Source: Spirodela intermedia
Lineage: Eukaryota; Streptophyta; Magnoliopsida; Alismatales; Araceae
Reading direction: 5' to 3'
DNA length: 64,000 bases
Assembly: GCA_902729315.2 (NCBI GenBank)
Contig: LR746265.1
Location: 3,452,892-3,516,891 of the forward strand
Part shown: positions 24,401-38,586 of the stretch, in pieces
Layout of the letters: every line of letters starts with the position of its first letter
Numbering within the stretch: the first letter of the stretch is position 1
Translations under genes and position numbers: made by a program
The notes under the pieces: model-generated
Databases searched by the model: none
Told to the model about the DNA's origin: nothing
What the model saw: the letters and a program-made list of their open reading frames with translations, nothing else

Positions 24401-27400
24401 AGTAAAATAAAGCCCAAGAAATATACATATCTCAAAATCACTACAAATGCAACTTCTACACTTGCCTCATCTTCTGTTTTCTTGTCACCAATATTTCCTA
24501 TAGTGCGCACATAGTGTCCAGATGGATAGCGAGACAAGCAATCCCACGAATCAACAGCAACAATAATTCTCTTATTCAGAAGATTCCCTAGTTGTCGAGT
24601 TTGAATCCTTATCTTCGGAATTCTACGATCTTTGGAGATAAATAATGCATAGGCCACGCCACCGTCGCCTGCTGGCATGGACATTGGCTCCAAAGATCCA
24701 CAATACCTGCATTGAGTACTGATTCTCCCAGTGCACTCAAAGTATATGTTTTACCCTAACTATTGTAGAAAAGCAGAACATAGCATTGCAGTCAAAAGAA
24801 AGATTCATAAAAATATGCATTGAGTCTCTGACAGTTCGTATAGGTTGGCATGTTCAAAAATTCTAAAGATACAACCCCTTCCCAGCAGTGACCACGAGTT
24901 TCCAGTAAGTAACATTTACTGGGAACGACTGCCCCACACACAGAGGTGCTCCAGCACGAGGATTCAAAAATGACATGTAGGGATAGGATAACCTCGAATA
25001 CCATTTATGATTTTTAAAAAAAAAACAAAACATTTATTGAAAACGTACATCAATTAAAATACAACTGAAAACCAAACTCACTTCCTACCGTCGAATTTCG
25101 ATCCTGATATCTCAACGCATCAGATTGCAACTAAATAAGTAGATACAATGAAGATCTTTCATAACCGGTCCGCCTCAGTTTGATTTAAGTCAAAATCAAC
25201 CAGGAAAAGACTGTACCACTTAGAAGCGTATGAAATAAATGATAAAAATTGACTAGTTTTTGGTGTTTTGGACAATCTCGGCTACTGTGCCTAATGAAAG
25301 ATGGGTCTTGCTCCATCGCAATAAATGCCTATGCCTATTTCAAAATCAGGATAGAGTCAGTCATGCCCAAAAGACGAGAACAACCCTTGACCATCTGGAA
25401 ATCAGGATTGAATAGAAATACCAGAATCAGGTTGCGTAATAAGATTTACCAGCCTCTCCTTTAATATGTCGTCAAGAAAACTAGGTAATAAGAATTAGGA
25501 ATTAGTCACTAGAAGCCAGTAAATTCAACAAGGCACGACGAATTGCATGTGAATATAAGATAATGAAATCGAGACACCATGTATAAACATAAAAAAGATA
25601 GGGTAAAATAAATTTCATATTCACTTACGATTGCCAATTACGCTTTATAATACCAATTACTTTTCCAGATGGGCGACATGAGGTAGAATTCATCGTTTCA
25701 GAAGGGACAGCTGATGGAACTGTACCCCGTGGAGCATCATCAGCACTTCCAGGAACCAAGTGAACACCTTCCTCTTCATCCTCTGTAAGAAGCTTTATTA
25801 TGTCAAAATACATGAACATGAATAATCATATACATAAAACAACTCTACTTGGTAATCCTATGAATTAGATTTTATACCACTTCCTTCATCTTCTATGCTT
25901 AACTTCTTCACATCATGCCATTGGTCTTGAGGCAAGAGCTCAACTGCAACTATATCTCCATCAAAAGCCCTGTTCATGTTAGACCGTCCATAAATTATTA
26001 TCTCATCACCAATGCTTTCACTTCCGACATATGCCTCAAATGGATTATAGCGGTTGACACGAAGTTTTCCTTGATGATAAATTCCACGATGCAGACCATG
26101 AGTAATTTCTGACATGGGTTTGTGCTGGATTGCATAGTGTAAGGCATGTAAAAAAATAACAAATTAATACCATCATATAAGCAAAAGCCCAATATCCATA
26201 AACAGCAAACTAGGTAATCTACGCAGATTTGATCGTGAAAATTTATAATAATAGACATACCTCACTGTAAATGGCTTTCCTCTTTGAAGGCCTTGTTTCT
26301 TCGACTTCCATCACATTTACATCTTCGGAGGAGGAAACAACAACCAAGTCCAGCAAGCCAGGCTGGCCAAGTGATTTTACATATGACTCAACTGAGACCA
26401 AAACAAAAGAACAGTAGACATCACTTAGCACGATTTACGAATATTACATTTCTGTGGCAGTAAAACTTCACTTAGATGAATAATCTTGAGATGCATCTTC
26501 CATCCTATAAATTTTACCTGTCTCTGCAGAGAGACCTTCTTCTATGGCTTTTCTCTTATTCTCTCTGTCATTGGTAATAAGTAGCACCCGTGAACTTCCA
26601 GCCAAATGATTTTGATACCATTGAGTTGCCACTCGTATAGCTGTATTGTCAGGTTGTGTTAATAGGAATAAAGTTATGGGATGTTCGACGAAAAAAAAAA
26701 ATGCCAAACATAAGTTAAAGTGATGGTTTCCTATGATCTGGTATGCTCTGTTCGATGAAAGGGGCGAACCCTGCGTCCTAAGCGCCAACTTATCTGTATT
26801 AATGATAAATGAAATAGACTTGGAGAAAAGTAAAAGCATTACATTGTCAAAAATTGTTGCACTGCCCTAGGGCTTGATCCTAAATGTCATCACCCTGGTA
26901 AATGCTCTCGGTAAAGATATTCATCAATTTTAACCATTTGCACACAATTAATACATACCTTGTCACACTTTCGGAGGTTTGGGAATGTCGAGTTATAGGG
27001 TAGGTGAGTAGCCGAGAAAAATGGCTTCATGTTTGAAGAACTTCTGTGTAGCAATATGCGAATCATGCGCCTAACAGTTTACTCTAACTTACTTGACATC
27101 ATCCCAACAACCCAATGAAGTAGGATTCCTGGAAAACAACCCCGTCACCCAACAGTTGCATTTAAAATTCTTACCCCCATCCCAAGTTCTGGAAAGTTAA
27201 GAGGAAACGCAGATAGAAAGATGAGGATGAGAAGCACCTTTTTTTTCCGCGTTTCTCTATAGCTTCTCCTGAGATTTCATTATTCCTACCTTCAAATCCA
27301 CTTATATTTTCTTTCAGAACCCAAATCTCATCTCTTTGAATTGAGATTTGTTAGTGGGATGGATGAATATGAATAAGATTTACATTAGATGCAACTCTGC

Positions 27401-28487
27401 CAGAGAGATTAACAACAAGACCAATGAGAAGCAAAATATTTTCAAATTTATGAAACTTAATGTTCATTTTATTGTTCTGCAAATGGTTGGCAAGAGATAC
27501 TCGTCGCGATATTTATTGAGCACCGAAGTTATTCACAATGAAAACTAAACATATAAAATCAGATTAATATACCTCTGTCGTTTCGATCGTTCGAAGTCTC
27601 TCCAACCATTTGCTTAACGTACGTGTCCCTACAGGAAAAGGCATTAAAATGTAAAAGCGCAGAAAACATTGTAGATATGATGTATGGATGAAGAAACTAA
27701 CAAAAAAATATTTCAAAAGGCTATTCAATTCGGAGTATTGTCACATTTCTCCAGCCAAGACTGCAAACTGTGTCGAAAATTTGCCCAACTGGGACCAAAA
27801 ACGTCACGAGGTGTACTAGAACACAATAGTCTCGGAGTAACAACATCGATATAGAAAGCCAGCAAAGAGATTGAGAAAAATAAATACTACAAAGAGGAAC
27901 GAACCAGGTTTTCCCTGGAAATTTGAACTTACAATTGCCAACTGGCAGGTACTCACTTGTGGTACTCGTTGTAGAAAATAAAAAACTTGCGCTGGGAGCT
28001 AGTACAGAGGGCCTTCAGCCTGTTGTAAACCGATAGATTCTTGTTTTTCACCTCCTCCATCACCACGTCGAGCACCACCACGTCATCCATCGCTGGGTTC
28101 TCCAATAAATCAATCTATACGGGAGTCCAGAAAGAAAGAATACGGATGAGAAGAAAATCCGACTGAGGAAGTCGACACGGGGTGGCCAAGGCAGCGTTTG
28201 AAATGACACCTGGTGGAGAATAACGTTGGTGTCCACGACGAGGATGGTGGACTCGGAGGAGCCGAGGCGAGCATCCTTTGTGTCGCAGACTTTGCAGTAC
28301 TGCACCCCGCAATAGATGTCGTCCCGCAGGTAATGCTCCCTCACCACCTGACGACGGCAAAGAGACGGCAACAGAGGTAGGTCTGAGAGGCTTCGAAAAG
28401 AGAAAGACGTGGGAAGAGGGGGTGTTGACGAACCTTCACGGCCCTGCCGTGCCTGGTCATCTTCATGAAGGACTTGCTCTGCAACAT
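18429..28487 (-). CDS. RRP44A: Exosome complex exonuclease RRP44/DIS3 (RRP44A-like)
   Basis: 24 in-phase exons: 28434-28487, 28210-28347, 27957-28114, 27573-27628, 26518-26640, 26261-26391, 25878-26124, 25629-25782, 24466-24706, 24193-24349, 24048-24116, 21990-22115, 21840-21892, 21576-21682, 21125-21179, 20912-21011, 20712-20823, 20072-20192, 19922-19981, 19723-19828, 19030-19125, 18870-18951, 18724-18789 and 18429-18621. The product is 934 residues, the usual plant length. Order: CR3 cysteines ([10 protein letters not shown]), PIN endonuclease domain with [10 protein letters not shown], cold-shock domains, RNB 3'-5' exonuclease with [12 protein letters not shown] (about 484-495), and a C-terminal S1 domain. 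The acidic residues of both nuclease sites are present. It should be the catalytic subunit of the exosome, acting on rRNA precursors and aberrant RNAs. Intron 9 (24350-24465) is GC-AG. Intron 11 (22116-24047) is the longest and holds a tandem duplication. Confidence 0.95.
23259..23470. repeat. Tandem duplication in RRP44 intron 11
   Basis: Two units of about 114 bp begin at about 23259 and 23373. Both read AATGTC.AAA...CCAAAA, then GGATACA.AACTGAA.CTAG and an AAGAC-containing tail. Diverged but clearly alignable by eye. Confidence 0.6.
24350..24465 (-). other. GC-AG intron (RRP44 intron 9)
   Basis: On the minus strand exon 9 ends GATGAG and the intron opens GCAAGT; it closes with CTTAG before GTGATTTTGATT. 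No GT donor keeps the frame here. Reading through would add a foreign hydrophobic stretch and then a stop. GCAAGT is the classic sequence of the minor GC donor class, spliced by the ordinary U2 spliceosome. Confidence 0.85.
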
Positions 28488-29260
28488 CTTCTCCTAACCT
28501 TCGGCCCTCTCTGCCTGTCGTTAGGTTTTCTCCAGTAAGCTTCGACTTGAACCCCCACAAAAGAAAAGGAGACTCTTTTAAGCTGCTCTCCTCCCTCTCC
28601 GTCTCTTTCTCAGTATATATATACTTATTTATATTGCCGATTTCTGTATTAAATACAAAAAAATCCAGCAAATGCAATTTATTTTTAAAAATGTTTAAGT
28701 GCCGTTGGGGCCAAAAACTGGCTTTTATTTTAAAAATTAATAAAAAGGTTTGTAATATCTTAACCATAAAATCATTGTATCACATGGCCATTACTCAAAC
28801 CCATAATCATACCCACTAAATTCACTATATGAGATGGCAATTGACCAAAGAATTTAGATAGTTAAAGAAGAAACATACACTAAGGTTTGACTATATTGAA
28901 TTTTCCACAATTAATTTTAAAAAATGTTATTGTTCATGACTCCACTAGATCAAATATCCATCTAAACTAGCATGTTTATGTGATCATGTGATGGGAAGCC
29001 ATATTACATTGATTTCTAGTCATATTACACTTTAGCCATTCTAAGTGAAACTTATTTCTAGTCAAAAGTAGATGAATTGCTATAAAAATACTTATTTGAT
29101 TTCTACTAAATGAGAACTAGATAAATTGCTAATAAGTCCCTATACTTCTCAAGTAAACCTAAAATAATTAAAAATTATCAAATTCTCACTTGATGGTCCA
29201 CACAACCTAGATATGTATGATGTAACACCTATGTTTTTTGAAAAAACTAAAGTAACCTTA

Positions 29261-29299
<39 letters not shown>

Positions 29300-29716
29300 C
29301 TCGCCTCAATGCAAGTGGAGAGGATAATTACCTCCTTTTTCTTTAGTTTGGTAGAGATGAGCTTCACAGAAAGGAGGGTGGAGAAAGAGGGCCATAGGAA
29401 AGAGAGCAATGTATATATATTAAGAGCACGATAAGTTTTAGAGAAATGACAGATCTAATTGAAAAATGGAGGGTGTCAAAAGTAGTTCAACTAGTTTCCA
29501 TGAAGTGAAAACATTTAATAAGTTAACAAATATTTAATTTTTTTAGTTAATTTTATAAATATGTTAATATGTTTTTTAAAATATATAAGTATTATTAGTT
29601 AACATAACAATTTTCCCCATAAAGTACACACAATTTATTCTTATTTTGTAATGAGAAATGTCCAAGTAAATAAATAATAGAGTGAAGGTAATTACTTAAA
29701 TATTGATGCAAGACAT
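28488..29716. other. RRP44 upstream flank, AT-rich
   Basis: Contains the RRP44 promoter and leader (no element assigned with confidence), then AT-rich sequence with a CT tract at about 29269-29297. No gene seen. Confidence 0.45.
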
Positions 29717-30041
29717 TGGTATGACCTCATACGAAAGGGAATAACCCTTGAGAAACTAGAACAAGAGTTAAACTAATGGAACTTGAAATCAAGAAGAGAA
29801 GAGTTGATAAAAGAGGACAATCATGCTCCCACGGAATCCTAGTTGTTTGGTGACCAAGAAAAGGGTTTGAGAGGTTTTTCAACCTCTCCTTAAGTAACAT
29901 ATTTTCTTTCTCCCTTAACAAAATAATTTTCCTCTTCTTATAAACTTTGCTTACTAGTGAACAACATTACCTTTTTGTAATCCTACTCAGTAGGGTCTTC
30001 TAGACTGTACTCCACTCATACGTTAATAAAGGGTTGCATCG
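29717..30041 (-). repeat. 3' LTR of the gypsy remnant
   Basis: Shares long blocks with 33610-33886, for example AGTTGATAAAAGAGGACA and TCCACTCATA. Minus-strand end points are CG (decayed TG) at 30041 and CA at 29717-29718. Confidence 0.75.
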
Positions 30042-30639
30042 ATACTCACCCTCTTAGATTTCACCATGTTCTCAATGTGAAAATTAGATAATTGACATAG
30101 GATGGTAGCTATTGGTTCATAAGACATCTCAAACTTCGACATGTGTACCTATAAAATTAGAACTTTACAACCTAAAGGTGTGGGGGTGAATTTTTAGTAT
30201 TGTTTGTAGTTGAACTCATCACTCCATGTCTTCAATTAAGTTTGAGAGAAACAATTGATTATAGTTGATTGGTCCACATGTCTTGTAAAGTTGTGAAACA
30301 TGAAAAACTTGATGAACAAAAAAGTAGGTTGTAAGGTCTAAATAGTAGGCAATAAGACTTAGTCAAATACTTTATAAGGTCTCATAAATTGGGGTGCCAA
30401 TTTTTCATTGTACTTTTTATCTCATAACTTCATCTTGTAAGGCATGAGGTATAAATTGACTAAATCTCTTTAACATTGATCATCATCATGATATTGATTT
30501 TTATTTTTATTTTTTGTGATTGTGCATGTTTGAGATGTTTTTTGAGAAGGTCAATGCTCTAATATATGTCAAAAAGTTGTTGATCTAATACAACTATAAG
30601 AGAAAGAAAAGATTCATAATTAATTAGAGTGAAATAATC

Positions 30640-31250
30640 TCTCACATATACAACCTTAAAAAGGGTGATCTTTATGGAAGAGTAAAATGAGGTAGCCCAA
30701 CTCGACCTAATATATTCAATCACTCCAAGATGTAGGCCTAACTACAAAACAATTCATGTAAGTTTTTAAATACCTTTTGACAACTTTAATTTGCCATCTA
30801 TTTGAGGATAATGAGATGAAATTATTTTCAATTAATATGTATTTATATAAAGCAATTGAATTGGGCAAACTATGTGGACCTATGACTTATTTAGTGAAAA
30901 TGGCCACAACTCTTTGGGTTGTGGATGGGTGTTTAGATAGAATAAAATTATTATATTTACTTAGATGGTTGACCACTATTAAGATCATGTTAGATTCATT
31001 AGATTTGGGGTATTTTTTAGTAAAGTTCATGAAAAAATCTTCTCATATTTGATATGATATAAGTTGAGGTTAGAGTAGGTTGACGAGAGAAAGATAAGGT
31101 TTTGTTTTGTTGAAAAATATAATATTCATCAACATATGACTTGATCTAGTTTTTTATGTATGTCCAATACACATGTCTTACAATTTACTTATAAATTTTA
31201 AAGTAGTCACCATACCCTTATGTGGGACTATTGTGAAATTCGAATGACAT
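30640..31250 (-). pseudogene. Integrase remnant of the gypsy element
   Basis: The minus strand shows, in shifting frames with stops, recognisable pieces of the integrase core. These are the 'VDRLSKY'-type block near 30990, the 'VV..LHG' stretch near 30880 and the 'QTDGQ...V...LE.Y' region near 30790. The C-terminal tail continues to about 30040. Not functional. Confidence 0.65.
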
Positions 31251-31639
31251 GTAAGAAATAGATGTTGAAGAAAAAGAGAGTACATACATATTCATATAGA
31301 GGATAGAGCCATGATGAAGGCTGAAATTTGTGTAGGAATTAGATCATCGAGAGAAGCTCGTTGATAATAAACTTTAACCTCAAATCTTATGCAACTTCCA
31401 TATTGATGTGTAAAATTCAACAAATGTGTATGAGAAATAAATGTGACATTCAATTTGGCCAAACTCATGTTCTTTAATAATGCATCCGTATCTTTATTAT
31501 TTCATCATTCTTTATATCTAATTCAAAATGATAACTCCTGAGCTTAATCAATCACATTTATGATAATTTTAGCATATTGATGTTGCTCGAATGAATAATT
31601 ACATTAGTCAATGAAGATGATAAAAAATTGATTCATGAG

Positions 31640-31930
31640 ATAGCGGTGCCATTTTTTAATAACCATTGCAATGATGATCAATTATCTCTCATAGGTAGAT
31701 TTAGTGTGGCTCTTGTCAAGTAGAACTTGATTTTTGATATGTGATGAGTTTTCTATTATACATCAAAACAACACCCACTCCACACCTTAGGGCATTAATC
31801 TTAAACATAAAAGTATGAGAAAAAATAAATAAGATTAGTATGAGGGTAGTGGTCATGATAATTTTAAGTTGCTCAAAAGTTTGATGAGCTTTAATAATTT
31901 CATATAGATATATTTTTATAAGTAATTGAG
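31640..31930 (-). pseudogene. RNase H remnant of the gypsy element
   Basis: A minus-strand frame of about 73 codons (31716-31937) retains the RNase H pattern of a repeated threonine stretch, a hydrophobic strand, the region of the 'TDAS' motif and 'GVGVVLM', followed by decayed 'Y..KELLAI' sequence. The catalytic Asp is lost. Confidence 0.6.
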
Positions 31931-32189
31931 TCAACAACCAGATGAAAGTAACATACCTTGTAACAAACTTATGTGGTATTCTTAGGTGTTGGTCTCAAAA
32001 AAACCCTTTAATTCTTTGATATTCTTAGGTGTTGTTCAATTAATCGTATCTAATATCTTTGTTGTTGCTTGGTATCACTCTTGTAATTGAATGACTCAAG
32101 TGTTGTATTTATTTCTAAATGTTTTGACACTTCTTTATATTAATGTGAAGTTGGTTGGTAGATATGATGAAAAAAATAAATATAAATAT

Positions 32190-32665
32190 TTTAGTTGATC
32201 TTGTTCATTATTATTGTAAATCAATACGTCATAAAAAATAAACACAAAATATTAGATATTATGATAAAATATTTAATTTAAAAAAAAAATGAAACTTAGT
32301 TGATGCATTAGATAACTCGAAAGGCATCACCACAAACTTATCATATTTATCATACATTTTAAACGTAGTATTGAAAATATATTATTTCCTCATGTGAAAT
32401 TGATAATATCATAACTTAAGATACAACATAGTAAATATAGTTATGTCATATGATTCATCTAATAACTTATCTACTACTAAAATAGGATAGTAATCAAGTA
32501 TTTTTATCTTACTGAGAACTCAATAACTAATACAAAATCATCACCCCCCATCTTTTTTATTAATAAGGAGGGCTAGAATAACATATGAGATGTTGGAGGG
32601 TTAGATGACACTGACATCATATAATTCTTGAACTAATTTTTCAATTTCATCATTTTGAAAATGAG
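32190..32665 (-). pseudogene. Reverse transcriptase remnant of the gypsy element
   Basis: Minus-strand pieces include the entry block near 32640, 'KKDGG.RFC' near 32550, the 'MPFGL..AP' region near 32310 (altered) and the YxDD region near 32265, decayed to YDV. Multiple stops and frame changes make it non-functional. Confidence 0.7.
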
Positions 32666-33609
32666 AATAGTGATAAGGGCAAAGATTTATGGGGCTTCAT
32701 ACTTGCTAAGTGACATATGGGATGGTTCACATCTCATACAAAAATCTGAAAAATAAATAAATGAATTTGCTATCAATCTCAATTATAGGTGGTACATCTA
32801 ATCCTTACTTTTGTTAATTTATTCATTTATGATGAAATTATAGCTTTCAATGAATTTACATATGAAGAGCTCTAATTAAGTATTTGATTTAAGCCCTTTG
32901 AGGTAAGTATGTTCTATTAGCTGATCTCAAATTTTAGTGAGGTAAGTCTAGAGCATTTCAAATTCACTTTGATATTATGTGAGTGACTTATATTGCTTCA
33001 AGTAGAGAAACTTTTAAAAAGTGTTTCCCAATATTATTGTTCCAAACCTTATTCTCAACTAAAGTTTTAAATCTTGTCAATCTTACAAAGAAAATATGTC
33101 TTCAATCCACAAGAACCATTCTAGTATGATGCTCTATAGATTCATCATGATAAGTATAAGTTGATTTCCTTATGATATAGGTTGAATTACCTTTCTACAC
33201 AATAAATAAATTCTTTTGAATTGTCTCCTCAAAGAATAAGAATTTGTTTAGCCCTAAGATTGAACCTTGGTTAAGCAATATAGAGGGATATACATAGATT
33301 TGACTAGTAACTTCATGGTGAAGGGTGAGTGAGATAGTTCATAACAAGTTGCCATCTAGCTTTTTTGATGAATTTTACTTATCAAAAATAGAGAGACAAG
33401 CATATCATTTGTTTAAAGTTTGCAAGTTGCGCATTCCTAAGCTCTACAACCTAACATATCATATTAGATGTTTATTATCTTGACTTTTACTACCCGCTTG
33501 TCTTTCATTATTCTTCTTTAATTGCTACATTGATCACTTCTATTGACCCCATATGTGTTTCTAAGATTTTTGACACCACCATTACCAACATATGACTATG
33601 ATAGTAGTT

Positions 33610-33886
33610 TGATATTACCTCAAATAAATAAATAAATATCTTAAAAAATAAGAATGAAAATTAAACTAGTAGAATTTGAAATCAATAAGACAAGAGTTGA
33701 TAAAAGAGGACAGTCTGATTCTCATAGAGCCCTAGTTGCCTAGATAATGGGAGAAATGTTTGAGAGGCTTTAAGACCTTTGTAAACCTAGCTCTCTAACT
33801 GATAACATTACCCCTTTATAATCATATTAAAGAGGGATCTCCTATATTTTCCTCCTCCACTCATATGTCAATAAGGGGCCATATCA
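33610..33886 (-). repeat. 5' LTR of the gypsy remnant
   Basis: Direct repeat of 29717-30041. Minus-strand start TGATATGGCCCC at 33886 and end ...TATCA at 33610. Confidence 0.75.
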
Positions 33887-35025
33887 AACATTAAGTGAGA
33901 TTCTTCATGCCCACTATTTTCTACATTTTTCTATGATCTTATTATTCTAAATGATTAATTAAAAAAATATTATTTACCATGATTTTCTTGATTTTCATTT
34001 CAAGAGGCCTATCATAACGTGCTAATTTGGGCAATTACTTTATGACCACTTCAAATGATTTATGCTTGAGTCTCTTAAAATCAATAGCATGTGTTATTAC
34101 ACAAGGCCACCAATGAAGACATTTTTCTACTGTACATAATATCTATCCCTCACTAGCTCTTTCCCTCTATTCTCTACTTCTCTAAAGACTAAAATTTCTT
34201 ATTCTCTCCTCATTTCAATTTCATTTTACTCTTATCCTTCTATTCCTCTCATCTCTACAAGTACATCCAGGTAACTTCATAAGTCAAGCTCAATGTCATC
34301 AACATTGTTGATATGAATCCACCAATGACTACAATTACATTTGTAATATAACAAAAAATAATTCACCCGAAGAAGGTTAAGTGACCAAGTTCATCTCATA
34401 CAACTTTCAATGCACTCAACATAAGAGATAAATAGAGAACTTTATTAATCATTGATACTAAATAAATTATATTCAATAACCTAACATTTGTCATTTAAAT
34501 GTCTAAAATAAGTGATTGGCTCTAGTGGGATGGTCTGAATCTACAACCACATGTTGAAATCATAGATCTCTTCCTACGTATTGAAATTATGAACAATGAG
34601 TTCTTATATAGTATTTTTATATATGTTATTTATTTATGGGGAATACATAGACTTTCTTACAAAAAAAAAAAATAGAAAAATCAATTCCAGTATTAATTCC
34701 AGATTATAGGGGAGGATTTTTCCTGAAATATTATATCATTCAAAATTTTATGTCAAGAACGGTAGTTTTTATTTACTTTAATATTATCAAACATTAGGAG
34801 ATCATCGACTTTAAAGTTCCAGCTACTCATCTTTTTCATTTTCGTTCCGGCTAAAGACAGTTAAAATTTAAAATTTATCTTTTCAAAAAAAGAATTTTCT
34901 GTCATTTGACGATATATACTATTTAAAAATATATAATAATAAAAAGGAAGGTAACTCGAATATAAATAACGGAGTCCAGATATGACGTCCCGAGGTTGTC
35001 TGCACTGGGGAACTAGTCTACGGAA

Positions 35026-35043
35026 TGGGCCCGACCGGGCCCA
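35026..35043. promoter_or_regulatory. Inverted pair of TGGGCCC (site II) motifs
   Basis: TGGGCCC-GACC-GGGCCCA is a perfect 7-bp inverted repeat with a 4-bp spacer. TGGGCC motifs are bound by TCP factors in plants. Confidence 0.55.
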
Positions 35044-35052
35044 TCACATGCG

Positions 35053-35077
35053 CACGTGTTCAAACAACAGCCACGTG
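35053..35077. promoter_or_regulatory. Two G-boxes (CACGTG) upstream of GAPB
   Basis: CACGTG occurs at 35053-35058 and 35072-35077, 19 bp apart (about two helical turns) on the same face. These are bZIP/bHLH binding sites of light-regulated genes. Confidence 0.7.
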
Positions 35078-35246
35078 GGGCCGCGGACAGCGCCGTGAAT
35101 AAAATCTCCAAAGGAACGGTGGTCATCCCCTTGGCTCCTGCGGGCCCCATTGGGCATTGGGGCACTTACGTAACTTCGCCTGCCCACCCGCTGCGCCGGC
35201 CAACTGTTTGTGGAAATGTGTGGCTGGGAGTGGCCACCACGGACAT

Positions 35247-35255
35247 CCCCTTATC
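35247..35255 (-). promoter_or_regulatory. I-box (GATAAGGGG)
   Basis: Reverse complement of CCCCTTATC. A GATAAG core downstream of G-boxes is the classic G-box/I-box module of photosynthesis genes. Confidence 0.6.
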
Positions 35256-35378
35256 CCGTGACTGGCCCTCCGCCACCACACACCCGCCAGCCGGACTCCC
35301 CCATATCGAGCGCCGCCCCTTTGCAGCAACCAGCGCCGCAGGGGAGCTATCAGCGGAAGCTGGAGCAGCACAAGGAAC

Positions 35379-35384
35379 TATATA
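35379..35384 (+). promoter_or_regulatory. GAPB TATA element
   Basis: TATATT within CTATATATTGCC, about 47-52 bp before the start codon; it implies a leader of roughly 20 nt. Confidence 0.6.
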
Positions 35385-35430
35385 TTGCCTCTGCCCAAGC
35401 GGCCCTCTTCTCTTAGCTGCTACATCCACC

Positions 35431-37528
<2,098 letters not shown>

Positions 37529-38586
37529 ACTGCTCGAAGTTCTTCCTCCCCCTGAGTTTGTGGATATGTCTGGACTCGCCGGCCGGGGACTCCATCTCTA
37601 CAACGATGAGAAACTGAATAATATTTGATTCGGTGCAGCTTTCTTCTTCTTCCTTTTCTTTTCCTTTTTTTTTTTTTTTTTCCTCGGGCTGCCGGCGGCG
37701 TGTCTTGCCGACGATCACGAGATCATCGCCGTCGCGCTTCCAGTGTCGATTGAAGACGGCGTCTCTCTCGTTGACCTATTTGTCCAAAGAAGAAAAGAAA
37801 CGAAAAGAAAAACTTGCGTTGGTCTGGTTCAGACTACGATTGTGTGCTCATGGATCTTGCAAGAAGCTTAGTCTTGCGAGGAAATTGCGGCGCCAGATTC
37901 TGACCGTGCGCATTAGTCAATGCCTCGATCGATCAAAATGGAAAATTACCGCTAAAATTGAAAAAAAACCAAGATGTGTGTAATAATTGGATATGTACTC
38001 ATTCTCAGGTTTTGGGTCGCTGTGGCAAGCCCAGTTGACCAGGAGACGCTGAAATTCTTCGCCCTGCCGGCGAAACTAACAGACGCTTATCCGTTTTTAA
38101 TTTCTGGCTACGAATTTGAGAGAAAAAAATCACGGAAAAAGGGAAATGCGCAGGGAAATCCGTTATACATATTATCCTGTTTCGGTCAACGGGGTAACCC
38201 AGTTGGGCCACTTGGCAAAGAAAGCTAGAACGTTTTCAATGCGGTGGACTTCCGTTCGCGCCGGGAAAGGGGCCCCGCGTGGGAGAGTTTATCTGGTCTT
38301 CAGACTTCTCGGGCTCGCCACATCTTCGATAGCCGATCTCTGCGTTGCGTTGTTCTCGCCCCCTTTCTCTCTCCTCCCTGTGGGCTGTGCTCCGCCCTTC
38401 TCTCTCCCCCGGGGGAAGGCAAGGATTTCCGCGATTCTCAGCTTGGTTAGTCCCCCACCCTCCACCGCCATCTTATCCCTCGCTCCGCCCTCCAAGTTTC
38501 CTGGGGAATAATTAGAGCTCCGCTCTGCTCGATTCGGCAGTCCGCTCTTCTCCGATGCGTCAGGGTGGCGGCGCTCGTCCCCGCCG
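37529..38586. other. GAPB 3' flank and IRE1 upstream region
   Basis: A CTTTT-rich tract near 37644-37682 belongs to the GAPB 3' region. The right half becomes GC- and CT-rich and presumably carries the IRE1 promoter and leader. No gene and no assignable element. Confidence 0.4.

Larger units (their letters stand above)
29717..33886 (-). mobile_element. Ancient, inactivated Ty3/gypsy LTR retrotransposon
   Basis: Two diverged direct repeats (29717-30041 and 33610-33886) bracket AT-rich sequence. Its minus strand shows, in the order expected for Ty3/gypsy elements, reverse transcriptase, RNase H and integrase remnants, all full of stops. The element therefore runs right to left, with the 5' LTR at the higher coordinates. 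The flanks GACAT (29712-29716) and AACAT (33887-33891) look like a 5-bp target-site duplication with one change. C-to-T and G-to-A decay is heavy, as expected from long methylation. No gag or protease remnant was recognised and the primer-binding site is unclear. Boundaries are approximate. Confidence 0.8.
33892..35430 (+). promoter_or_regulatory. AT-rich spacer and GAPB promoter
   Basis: The left kilobase is AT-rich with no gene seen. At about 34980 composition switches abruptly to GC-rich. The proximal 450 bp carry TGACGT (34983-34988), an inverted TGGGCCC pair (35026-35043), two G-boxes, an I-box and a TATA element, a light-responsive layout. Confidence 0.6.

Noticed and set aside
30777-31052. 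91-codon plus frame in the AT-rich island
   Set aside because: It is antisense to the integrase remnant of the gypsy element, whose minus-strand motifs explain the conservation.
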